Shown here: positions 47,995 through 58,914 of the stretch, piece by piece | Numbering within the stretch: position 1 is the first letter of the stretch | How the letters are laid out: the number at the start of each line of letters is the position of its first letter | Assembly: GCA_013368445.1 (NCBI GenBank) | Contig: JAACJO010000018.1 | Coordinates: forward strand, 124,001 to 188,000 | Direction of reading: 5' to 3' | Length of the DNA stretch: 64,000 nucleotides | DNA from: Leucocoprinus leucothites | Taxonomy: Eukaryota; Basidiomycota; Agaricomycetes; Agaricales; Agaricaceae | The notes under the pieces: generated by a model | What the model was told of the DNA's origin: nothing | Seen by the model: only the letters and a program-made list of their open reading frames with translations | Databases searched by the model: none | Made by a program: the position numbers and the translations under genes

Positions 47995-50397
47995 TCAAAA
48001 AATTGTACTCTGCTGAAGGTTCGATGTCGGTTTCGGTGTAACCGCCTTCACCAAAGGTGTACCAGCAATCTCCGAGGATCGTATCACAGTGATCGTCGCA
48101 CCGCCGTTCGTCCTCTGCGATGGTACAGCAGGAGGCTTACGCCTCTTGGGAGGTGCAGGTGGTGGTCGCCTACGTGGTTGTAGCTGATCTGAAGCGGCAG
48201 AAGAGATGGTAGAGGTAGGTGATGGTGCGGATACTAATGCTGGGGCTGAGCGCGTTTGCAGGGGCGGTGGAGGTGGAGGTCGGGTCCGAGCGCGGGGAGA
48301 GGTTTGCTGCGCTTGCGGAGGATCGGTAGGAGCAAGAAGTTGGTGATGGTAAGTGTGGAATCCATGCTCTGCACCATGAGAACCTGTGCGATCGTGATGT
48401 TTATGTGCATGAGCACCTCCAACGATGGTGGAACCTGCTGTCCCCCTTCGTTTAGGCGCACTTGGAACGGGTTTTGAGTCAGCCACTGCAGGTAAACTAG
48501 CAGAGCTTGAGTTACTCGTTCTCCGGAGCTTTTCGAGGGATGGCATTGGCGGCCGGGGTTCACTGTGTCGAATTTTCATATTCTCCACACTTTTACTCGA
48601 CTTTAGGGTCTTAACTTTAGAGTTGGAACGCTCGAGCTTGACTGCCGTCGGAATGTGTTGTTCTGGGCTAACCACGTTCGGAGAGGTGTCGCTATGATCC
48701 GAGACTTGGCTTGCATCCTCTGCATCCCGTCGTGCTCGTAATTGCACGCTCCAATCACCAGTCAAGCAACGCTCAACCAGACGTTTAGTTGTGGGGTTTA
48801 TGTCTCGGATCTTTGACCGGCCGACCAGAGATTCCAAGGTGTAAAGGATTTGAGGGCGCTTATACGGATAATCCCGTAGCTGAGTTTTGGTAAGGAGGGG
48901 ATGAAGAACGCGAAGGTAGTTGTGGCGGAGCTAATTCACGTCTTAGTGTGAGGCAAAGAATAGACATGAAATGACATACTGATTCACTCTCCTCGTCCAA
49001 GTCGAGCAGTTCACGCAAAAACACATCAACAAGAACACAGAGGTCATTCGTATAGAAGTACTCCGAGGTTCCCTTGGTCGTGAAAATGAGGTACAGAATC
49101 TTCAGGATCAGCAGCTGCATGCATAAATCCTCCTGTGTGCGCCCTAGTGCTTTCTCAGAAACAAGACCGGTTTCAAGATAACCATTCACTTACTCGCACG
49201 GTTCAGCATGAAGATCATGTTCTCTCCGAACGTTTTACTAAACCCAAGACGGCGCATCAGAACTCGAAGAACACGATTCTTTTTCTCCGGAGATGGAGTA
49301 TCAACTTGGTGCGGAGAATCAGATGGGAGAGAGGCGACCATAAATTGCTCGTTTAGCGAGACCTAAAACAATCAAATCAATCCACGAGGCGGGAAACTGT
49401 ATCACCAAACATACAATCAACTTAATAACCGAATAATTGAAAGTATCATCCTGCATGTTTCTAGTCTGTTCCACAAGGTCAAAGAGCTGGTCTATAAACT
49501 CGTCATCGAATATACCTGGGGAAGAGTAAGGTAGGAAGGATGAGATTCGTCCTCACGAGCAGAAACAGGAATCACATACGAAGATCCTGAAGAGAAAAGT
49601 TTTGCATCCTGCACACCTCATACAACAGTTTAACAGCGACCGTCCTTAATCTAGCCTCGATAGGGACAGGAATCGATGGTATCCCAACGGAAGTTCCTGC
49701 GGTCCCAGTGTAGATGTCTTCGACGTCAGGGTCGATATCGACCATGATGTGATCCATGAGTAATGGAAGGAGTGGGTGCCAGCGTTTATGTGACCTAAAG
49801 AACTCCGGCTTCCGCTTCCCAAACCAGAACAGAACGTTATAGGAGATGAACTGGGAATGTGGATCTGTGTTCTACACAAAAATATCATACATCAGTAAGA
49901 TTCGGGGGTGCAGCGGGGCAGTGCCAGCATAGAGGGCCACAAATATAGACATATTTGGCAGGGAACTTACCGTCTGCGTGTCGTCCACGATTATTTCACA
50001 CATGCGTTCTGAGTGGAACTCGAAGAGCTCCGAGTCGAGCAACATCTCAAAGGCATGTTCCAGCTGTAGATGACTCTGCAAGTATTGCTCTAGACATCTC
50101 CATCAGTTACTCCGAATCGTGGTCGGGATGAATAAACATGCCATGGTAAGCTGTACAGAGCGACAAGAACCGCCTGAGCGCAGCATCAAGGAGCGTCAAT
50201 GTCTGATACTCGTTGCTGGGAAGTTTAAGAACATCATCGAGTTCTAGATGGGTTTTGCGTTAGTGCATCGAACACTAGTGATCCAGAGCAGGGAACTCAC
50301 CAGACCAAAATTGTTGCGCAGTTTCGATAAGATATACGATACCTAGGTCGTCGTCTATGGCTACTGCGGGCACTAAAGTGGGGTCTGAATGTGCCAT
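47995..50397 (-). CDS. LDB17: SPIN90/Ldb17/Dip1-family protein (Arp2/3 activator)
   Basis: Cytoplasmic helical-repeat protein of the SPIN90 (WISH/DIP, yeast Ldb17, fission yeast Dip1) family, which starts linear actin filaments through Arp2/3 at endocytic sites. It begins [20 protein letters not shown]. The armadillo-like core, spread over several exons, includes [20 protein letters not shown] with [114 protein letters not shown] and [20 protein letters not shown]. This is the Leu-rich domain typical of the family. After [20 protein letters not shown] comes a disordered tail with proline tracts ([25 protein letters not shown]), probable SH3 ligands as in Ldb17. Stop at 47995. Confidence 0.92.
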
Positions 50398-51105
50398 GTC
50401 ACAGCGCCCATGAAAGTTGTTTGGAGAACTCCAAAGCTGAGAACCAGACCTGGAACGTGGGGTTCTATTTAAGAACCCTAACCATAAGAGTTTGATCGTG
50501 TTTCAATTATTGCTACAGGCCACTGCCAAACAACGGCCCTCGGCTTGGGACTCAATGAGAAGCTGTTGAGAAGCTGTTTGGGTCCCTGTGGCACCGTCAG
50601 TGATTGAGCTTCTATCAGTATCTAAACGGGCATAAAACATAGCCAAATCGAGTTATGACCCTCAGTCATTGGGTGTCCTGCAGGGCTCCTATGATTCTGA
50701 ATTGAGGTTTCTCCGGCCTCGTCTCGTTATCTCAGGTGCCAGTGGTCGGTCGTATCTGTGTTGGTGCATGCCGCAAGTGTCAGCGTCACTCCAACTGCAG
50801 TCCCACCCACTGAGCGAGCTATATTCGAATTCCGGAGACAGCCTACTGCCACTACCACAACAAGAACAAGCATAATGTCCTTCAACTCAGTGCCTGACGG
50901 CCATTGAACTCGAAAACTACTACATGTTTATCGCAAAGTAAATGAAGAAAGTTCTTACACAGAATCAATTACCGAGGGAAGGATAATTTCTACTCTCGAT
51001 ACTTGGAAGATCCTGACCTGTATTTATTGAAGAGGACGACGAGAAATTATCATCTGTCAGAGGGCCGACACGGTTATGTTCCAAAGCTGGCTTGCTGATC
51101 TCTCG
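50398..51105. other. Intergenic region upstream of the SPIN90-like gene
   Basis: No supportable gene. It should hold the SPIN90 promoter and the 3' region of the small secreted protein gene. A 68-codon open frame at 50669-50875 has no motif. Confidence 0.5.
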
Positions 51106-51826
51106 TTATTCTCCAGCGTGACCTGTCAGCGAGGTGTAAGGCAACAACCCCCGCGAGAAATTTTCAATACTGACTGTGCTATTGGCGTGGCGTGTCCAAA
51201 CCAGGACTTTGTAAGGATCAAAGGCAATCTACGCAAAATGCCTTGTTGTTCAACATTAACCAAAGAATGGCACGCCGCAGAACACACCTGGTATGCTGAA
51301 CCGCCCTGGGCTAGTTCGATATGGAAAAACTCTGGTGAACTGGCATCGTTATTCGTGTAGACTGTTGCACCCTGGCCATGATATTGAGCCGCCGGTCAGT
51401 CCTTGAATCAAAACACTGAACAGAGCCTTATACTCACAGGGACACCTGTTGTCCCGACTACAAACGTAGTCCCCCGATATAGAACTTTATATCCAGGCGA
51501 CGAAGCACTAGGATGTAGTTCCAGATACCACTGAAGATGATACTGCAGATGAGATGCGACGTTCCCTTGAATAATTGAACTTACGACGCCGTCGTTCCGA
51601 AACGCTGTGTTGGTGAGCCGAAGGGGAGTGGAGGCACCTCCATCACTAATTACGAGCTCATTGCTACTGGGGTCACCGATGGTGTAATTACCGCTCGCCA
51701 GCCCCACAGCCTGGGTGAGGACAGTTAAGAGTCAGAGTCTAGTTATTCGAAAGAAGACCAAGCGCTTGCCCAAGCCGTGCTCAGAGATGTCACAAGATAG
51801 ACAAGAGTAAGGACGTTCGCGTACAT
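51106..51826 (-). CDS. Small secreted protein of unknown family (160 aa)
   Basis: I do not recognise this protein. Five exons (51770-51826, 51585-51710, 51438-51530, 51288-51371, 51106-51228), all joined in phase 0, give 160 residues. Exon 1 is exactly a signal peptide, MYANVLTLVYLVTSLSTAW. The mature part looks all-beta: GLASGNYTIGDPSSNELVIS, RLTNTAFRNDGVWYLELHPS, YKVLYRGTTFVVGTTGVPGA, FFHIELAQGGSAYQ and FDPYKVLVWTRHANSTVSIE, with repeated short strands and Gly/Asn turns. That could suit a beta-trefoil lectin or protease inhibitor, but this is conjecture. It has no cysteine, unlike many effector-type secreted proteins. The first intron (51711-51769) is GC-AG; using it keeps frame. The gene is head-to-head with VWA8 and has a TATA box 39 nt upstream. 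Confidence 0.7.
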
Positions 51827-52594
51827 GCCACCGGTGTTTGTTCCAAGATGTAGCGGGGGGCTTGCTTATATGTAGAAAATCGACTGTCTCGCAGATTTTA
51901 TTAGAGTATAATCCCGACTTGCACCCGATACTAAACCCAATGCCACATACGTCCATTCTGTTAGCTCTCTGGACGAGGCTTCTTTGCACTAGCGCTTGGT
52001 GCTTCCACTTTGTGAACTCGAGAGCGGGTTCTTTGCGCCATTGTCTTTCTCGTCGGTCAAAAGTATTCATACCACTAAGCGCTTGAGGCAAGACATATAA
52101 TAGATATGACCATCTTTCTTCGAGTACGGTGGCCACGATAGCAGGGGATACTTGTATTCTGAGAATAGGCTCTGGCTGCCTGAGCTGCGGTCCAGCCACA
52201 GAATGTCATTCAGACAAGACCTTTCCCTATAAGAAAAAACATTGGTCTACTCCTATGCAAAAATGGAGCCCTTTCTGCGGCTAGTGACAATCCAGGCAGT
52301 AGTCAGAGATGAAGAGAAGTAATAGTGATGACATACACTCGACAACAAATAAAACAAAAAATGTGACCCTGGTGATGCAACCGGTCACTATGATTGCCGA
52401 AAAAACGCATGTCAATGGATATCCGCTGACTGCGATGTCAAATTCCCCGCTCATCCTTGGGCGCATCAGGTCCCGAGACTCCTCTTGGGGCATTTTTACC
52501 AAAAATAACAATCAGGATCACCGGCTACCCTGTTTCCAGCTTGTTCAGGCGGTCCTTGCGAGGGCTGAGTACTTCATTTCGGCCAGCTTTAACC
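51827..52594. promoter_or_regulatory. Divergent promoter region, small secreted protein / VWA8
   Basis: Lies between two divergent start codons. The right end (about 52541-52594) is open in the VWA8 frame and encodes a mitochondrial-presequence-like stretch (SLFRRSLRGLSTSFRPAL) with no ATG in the same frame, so part of this interval may be coding. Confidence 0.55.
51865..51872 (-). promoter_or_regulatory. TATA box of the small secreted protein gene
   Basis: Minus-strand CATATAAG, 39 nt upstream of the ATG at 51826. This implies a very short 5' untranslated region and supports the choice of start. Confidence 0.6.
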
Positions 52595-55500
52595 ATGGCC
52601 CCTCAGCGCCGCCTGAACCAGATCCTGAACGAGCTTCGGCTCAATCCACCAGTTGTTGGGACGCTAAAACTTGGAGACATTACGTATGAGGTGCCTGCGG
52701 CGTTAACACCGACAAGGCTGCCCCGAACCACCTCACTCCTCGAGCCCAAGGATGGCGTCAACCTGGATAATCTGCATTTCATGCTGCAGAAATACCTGCT
52801 TGGGCAAGATATCTTCTTGGTGTCGCAACCTGGGCCATATGCACGGCGTCTGGCGCTAACTTTTGCCAGGTAAGCAGATCTGCAGACTACTCTTTTCTCC
52901 TGCCTTATTAAACATTTATTAGCTTGATCAATGCGGAATATGAGTACATTGCTTTGCACAGAGACGCAGGAGAAACTGAACTCAAACAGGCGCGTCTCAT
53001 CACTGAGCATTCAGAAACGAAAAGCTTATAAAACAGAACAGGGACGAGAGATCCGTAAAGGCGGAAATTTGGTCTATGTTGATAGTCCTGCAGTCAGCGC
53101 CGTCAAATATGGCAGGATCCTGATCCTGGAGGGCATAGAAAAGGCGGAAAGGGGTATTATGCCGGTTCGTTCGCTAGATTGTTTTGCTTGAATTTACTGA
53201 TAAATGGTGTTCGTCAGGTCTTGAACAATCTTTTAGAGAACCGGGAAATGTGAGAAATTAGCATATTCCCTCTCGAAATCTCTCGAAATACTGATATATC
53301 CTCAGGAACCTTGATGACGGAACACACATCATCCACCCTCATCGATACACCCAATTAGAAGCTGCTGGAACCACCAAATCCGACCAAGGCAAAGCATTCA
53401 TTCCAGCCCACAGGAATTTTCGGGTTATCGCCATTGCTGCCCCAGTACCACCCTATCCTGGATATCCTTTAGACCCACCGTTTAGGAGTCGATTCCAAGC
53501 ACGTTTCGTTGACCCAATCGGAGCTCTCTTATCACTCGACACACCGACACAACGCGCAGCTACCTTACCCCCGCTCTACACTAAACTCCGTGACCTGATC
53601 TTAACCACACAATACGCAAGTGAAACCCGACATGCTCTTGAAGTAATCTCAAAGACATCCTTACCGCCTTTCCCTCAAACTGCGCTGACCAAGCTTCGCG
53701 CTCTTGTCCAATTATTCCCTCCTCCTTCCGAACTTTCACCTTCTCAACTTGCTCGACTATTCATCACTCTTCATCCTGCCTTAATCCACTCCGCCTTTCA
53801 AGCATGGGCCATCCTTGGACGTCAAACCCAAGAAGCTGGGCTCGGAGAACTGGGGAGCCCTTCAATGGTTTCCCCGGACGAGCGGATCGGCTTATTAGGC
53901 TATTCCATCAGCAGCATCGACCGTCTTGACGACAGGACTGCAAAGCTTACCTTCGACGGGCCATCCCGCGTCGAGGTTGTCGTGCCAGCAGGCCCACGGC
54001 CTCTCCGTCCATTCCCCTTCACTGGAAAGCTGGACTTTCAGCCCACGCCTCGGTTCACGGGTCTTTTGACATGCTTCATGCAGGCACACGCGCTCGGGTG
54101 GGATATCTCCCTCGTTCCACCAGCAGTTCTCTCCTCGGCCTCGACATCGACGTCAACTCTTGTGAGAGTGTTTGGTGAGCTGTTGGGTTATGAAACTGAG
54201 GTGTTGCATATGTACAAAGAGCTAGGAGGCCGTGAGTTGGTCATGAGGAGGAAGATTGAAGATGGGGGTGCAACAACTTGGGAACCGAGGTGAGTTATAC
54301 GACAAGGAGAATGAGTAACATAACTCTGACACTCATGTCAATTTCAGTCCTCTGGTGGAAGCAGCATGGGCTGGTCGACTTCTTCATCTATCGGGGTTGG
54401 ATGTCATTGGTTCCACTGCCGGCTCATTATCCCGTATGTTCCAAGATCGCGAGACTGAATTGTGGGAAGGAAAGCGCATCGTTGGATCCGCTACTGATGA
54501 GGAGGTACGCGGTGGAGATTCTCCCTGTGACATACCATACTCACAAAGCGCAGATTCAGGGTAGGGAGCTCAGTGTTGCCCATCCATCCTTCCGCATAAT
54601 CAGCACCGCATCCAAGTCATTGCCTCTCAAGGACTGGCTTTTTGATGAACACGCCAACATGTTCTTCCCCATCCCCAGCCAACCCATGGATAGACAAGAA
54701 GAATCAAATATCCTTCTCGCAACGGGCTGCCCGGAGGAACTGGTGCATAAACTATTGCGGTTTGCTGAGGGATACAGACAAAGTATATCCGCTGACAATG
54801 TCCTCAAAAGTCGACGGCTTGGCACTCGGTCGTTAGTCAGAATCGCCCGAAAACTTGCAATGTTTCCGAAGACTCTAGACCTGAGCTTTGTTATATCTCA
54901 ATCCTTGCTCGCAGAATTTCTACCCGCGATGGAGCGTCTGAATCTGAATACCCTTCTCGAGGAATCTGATATCCTAAGGAAATCGGACAATGTGGGTCAT
55001 CGAACCTCTCCTTTTCACCGGCATGCTGATTCTTTCCCTTGATAGTTCAACCCAAGTCCTCGTTTGGAAGGAGACTCCCTTGTTTTTCCTCCTCCCAGTA
55101 GTAGTGGCGAGCAGACTTATCCAACGTCCATTCCTATATTCAAAGCGACTGAGGACCCAACTGGCGCATCATCTCATATTCCTCACATGGACAATTTTTA
55201 CGACAACAGCTTGCAAACCGGTCTCATGCGTGACCTAGCCATTGATTTAGAGCTTCTCGACGAGCACATTGTTTTGTTAGGAAATCAAGGCGTCGGCAAG
55301 AACAAGATTGTTGATAGGCTCTGCCAAGTGCGCTTTCCCCGATATGAACTTCTCGACATACGCTGACAGAAGTCCCTAACATCAGCTCCTTCGCCGACCA
55401 CGCGAGTATATCCAGCTCCACAGAGACACGACTGTCAACCAGCTCATGTTCACGACTTCACTTGAGGGTGGAATCATCAATTATACCGACTCTCCTCTTC

Positions 55501-57998
55501 TCAGAGCGATCAAATACGGCCGTTTCATTATCATCGACGAGGCTGACAAGGCACCTGAACATGTTGTGGCAATATTCCGTAGTCTTGCTGGACAAGGCGA
55601 GCTGACACTTTCGGATGGACGTCGAGTACGGCCGACGAAGGGACGAGATGAAGATATCGTGGTCCATCCTAACTTCCGGCTGATTTTATTAGCCAATAGA
55701 CCAGGCTATCGTATGTACCATTTCCATGGCTCATTGACACTGTCTAGAGTTGACGATACCTTGATGCACAGCTTTCCTTGGAAACCACTTCTTACAGGTC
55801 CTCGGGGAGAATTTTAGTGCACATTCCGTTAGCAATCCAGATCCTGAATCAGAGAAGAACCTCTTGAATCAGCTGGCCCCAGAGATGGACTCTAAGCTGA
55901 TTGGGCGTCTAGTGGCCGCTTTTCAGGACTTGAGAGCGGGATATGAAAGTGGTGTTTTGAATTATCCTTATTCATTAAGAGGTGGGTACGATCTCTTCCA
56001 TCGTCTAATAAAGCGCTGAGTGATTCTCGCCCCAGAACTTATCAACCTTGTACGTCACATGAGGGCATATCCCAACGATACCCTAGGCGAAGCACTGCGT
56101 AACATCTTCGATTTTGACATCTACAAGCCCGAAGCTATTGATAAATTGTCGGAGATCCTGATTAAACATGGGTATGTCCCTCTCTCCGCATTCCAAATTA
56201 GTATTTAATGGCTTTCCTGCAGGTTAGAGGTCCCTAATCTAGGCCTAGACGCTGCCCGCGAGGCCGCAAAGAAAGGAAAGGACGTCGAATTCGAACCGGC
56301 GAATAAAACTCTAGATGAGCCGAAGGAAGGAAAACACGATGACAAGGAGCACTCAGGCGGTGATACTTATGCTGGAGGTGTAGGTTCCGTTGACTGAAGC
56401 CATAACGTTGATGATACTGACATCTTATCACCAGACTGGGGGCCGGAGTACGGCCGGTATGGGAGGTATAGGTGGCTATAAGCGGTTTTATAAGGGAGGG
56501 GATATCAAGCAGGTGTGACATCTTATCCAGAACTTCAATAATCTGTAATACGTCTGAGAGCGATTTAGGTTCCTGATGCATTGAAGGAAAGTGTCCCGGA
56601 AGATGTCAAGGAGAAAGCACGGGAGATGGCACGTCTGGAATTGCAGCAACGCCTGGAAGAACTGGACATGTCACAGTCTGAAGCACGGGGTTATGGTCAA
56701 CTCTTGAACGCAACACAAGCACATATGCAATCCCTTCATATTATGCTTGAACGTCTGTCTGTTTCTAGCTTCTACATGAAAGTTTATTCATCATTTTCCT
56801 AGATCTCGCTGCAAAGGAAGAGGAGCGTGTCTGGGTAAAAAGACAGACAGACGGAGAGTTAGACGATAGTCGGTTGACGGAAGGATTGACCGGGGAGGCG
56901 ACGGTTTACAAACGTCGTGGTATGGAAAAGCCAGAGCTAGGGCGACCGCAGTTGAAGTGCGTTCCACGTATCCATATCAATCTAATGAGTTGAGTATTGA
57001 CTATTGTTGATCTAGGCCAAAGCGAATTCGATTCATATTTGATTTGAGTGGCTCAATGTAATCCATCGCTACTTTCCGTGGCTTCGACCGAGTATCACCA
57101 CTGACGATTAGTACAGGTATCGATTCCAATACGACGGTCGGCTGGAGAGGAGCATGCAAACTGGTGAGTAATGGGAAGCATCCGATTCGTTCACCGGCGA
57201 GATTGCTGAATTAATTGCAGCTGTTATGCTAATGGAAACATTTGACCGCCTTTCGCGGAAGGAGAAGTATGTCTGGGATGTAAGTATTTACCTGTCTGTG
57301 GCTCCAATCTTGACACAAGCTTACTTCCACCATTTCAGATTTATGGCCATGTGAGTATCTCGCAATCAAACGCCCTCTGAAATCTCACAACATTTTGCCC
57401 TGCCTAGTCTGGTGATGGTCCCGATATTCCCTTAGTCGAAGCAGATAAACCTCCAACTGAGCTCAAGGAACGGTGGAAAGTTGCTGAGAAAATGTACATG
57501 GTTCCTCAGTACGCCTTTGCCGGTGATTTCACTGGTGAGTTTATTTTCATCTCCAGAAACGGTAGTCCAACAAATTGTTTTCGTCATTTCAGTTGAGGCC
57601 ATCGCAAAGGGTGTGGCCGAAGTCGCGAAATATGATGCGGGTAAGCATTTGAAAAGAAAAAAGTCAAGGGTCGTGTGTGTTTGATGTATGAAACCACTTC
57701 AGATGACTGGTTTGTCATCGCAATCACGGACGCGAATTTCAGCCGATACGGAATTACACCTGAGGAGCTGACCAACGCAATGAAGCGGGACCCCAAAGTC
57801 CACACAGCCTTGATCTGCATTGGTGAAGGGGCTGAGGCAACATGGTCTGTCCCCGCCCAAGCTTGTTTTTGCGCCAGGGTTTATGAAACATTCTCTAGGA
57901 TCACAAAGCGCCTTCCAGGCCGCGGGTTTCGTGTAGCAAATACGGGAGATATCCCGATTGTTTTACGAAGCATTTTATCAACTATGGTAGACAGATAG
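52595..57998 (+). CDS. VWA8: VWA8-type AAA/von Willebrand factor A domain ATPase
   Basis: Homologue of VWA8, a large dynein/midasin-like AAA protein that is mitochondrial in animals. From MAPQRRLNQI the first AAA module has a degenerate Walker A (LVSQPGPYARR), then EYEYIALHRDAGETELKQ and LILEGIEKAERGIMPVLNNL with ENREMNLDDG. A middle module includes HPSFRIISTASKSLPLKDWL and FAEGYRQSISADN. The third carries LLGNQGVGKNKIVDRL, REYIQLHRDTTVNQLMFTTS, GRFIIIDEADKAPEHVVAIF and NFRLILLANRPG. A Gly-rich linker (GGTGGRSTAGMGGIGGYKRF) precedes the C-terminal VWA domain with MIDAS motif FDLSGSMYRF, WDIYGHSGDGPDIPLVEAD and FVIAITDANFSRYGITPEEL. Stop at 57996-57998. Walker A ends in GKN rather than GK[ST], as I recall for this family. 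An apparent frame break near 53000 is explained by a 43-nt intron (52994-53036). The real N-terminus may lie upstream. Confidence 0.93.
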
Positions 57999-58914
57999 AA
58001 GCAAGTCTAGGCTTCACACAGGCAATTGATGAGAAGTAACGATAAATTAGGTGTCGCGATTTCTATGACAATGTCTTAGCCAGTTTTTTGCCTAGACTTG
58101 CTAATCAAGATCCCTACCCTTTGAGGGAACAGCTGGAGAACTATGTATACCCCGGGTTTCAGGGGAAACGCTGGCAAGCGAAACACAGCTTGAATTTCAT
58201 TCATGTTAGAGTTTGACCTGGTGCTGAACCTGAGGGACCTCAGCGGTCCACAGTACACCGTCATGAGTAGATTATCCACTTGACCTGTGTAAATTTTATT
58301 GCAAGAGCTGCATGAGAGAAGTGTGGGTTGAATGCCGGCCGAAAATATCTGTTGCTATTTTGCTACTTTCTGATAGTCTGCTATTTCAGTACTGTATAGG
58401 AAATGAACAGCCTCGAAGCTTGGAGTCGCATCACTTCTTGGCTCACATCCACATGCTTTTTTTGAACCTGGGCGTCTCCACAACTTAATTGAGCCTTGAG
58501 TTTGAAGAACACCGCGCAAGTGGAGCCTGCAACTCTATTTCGACCGACGACCATACTCCAGATATCACCAGCCGCGTCAGCTGGCTTCCGTAAGCAAAAC
58601 TTGTTTGAGGCCGCCAGTCGGGAGTGCCTCGCGACTATTTATCTCCGGTGCTAATGGCAACAATGTCCCATCTGTCATTGGCAGATCCGGACATTGACAT
58701 GGGACAGCATCATGAATACGCATGTACGACTACCAAATGAATGTGATCCAGCGACCCTGTTGCAAGGTGACATCCCCCATCACGACGACCCTGGTCAAGA
58801 GGGTTTCGACATCCCACTAGGCATATAAGTGAGTACGTCTGGGAAGGTCTCAAAGGTGGTTCCGCGCTAACCTCGTTCTGACTAGCCGGAGTGTTGATCC
58901 TGGCTTGAAGCAAA
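57999..58914. other. Intergenic region between VWA8 and the DUF6534 gene
   Basis: No protein gene is supported. At 58829-58885 there is a well-formed 57-nt intron (GTGAGT donor, GCTAAC branch site, ACTAG acceptor) just before the DUF6534 start codon, likely a 5' untranslated-region intron. Confidence 0.5.
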
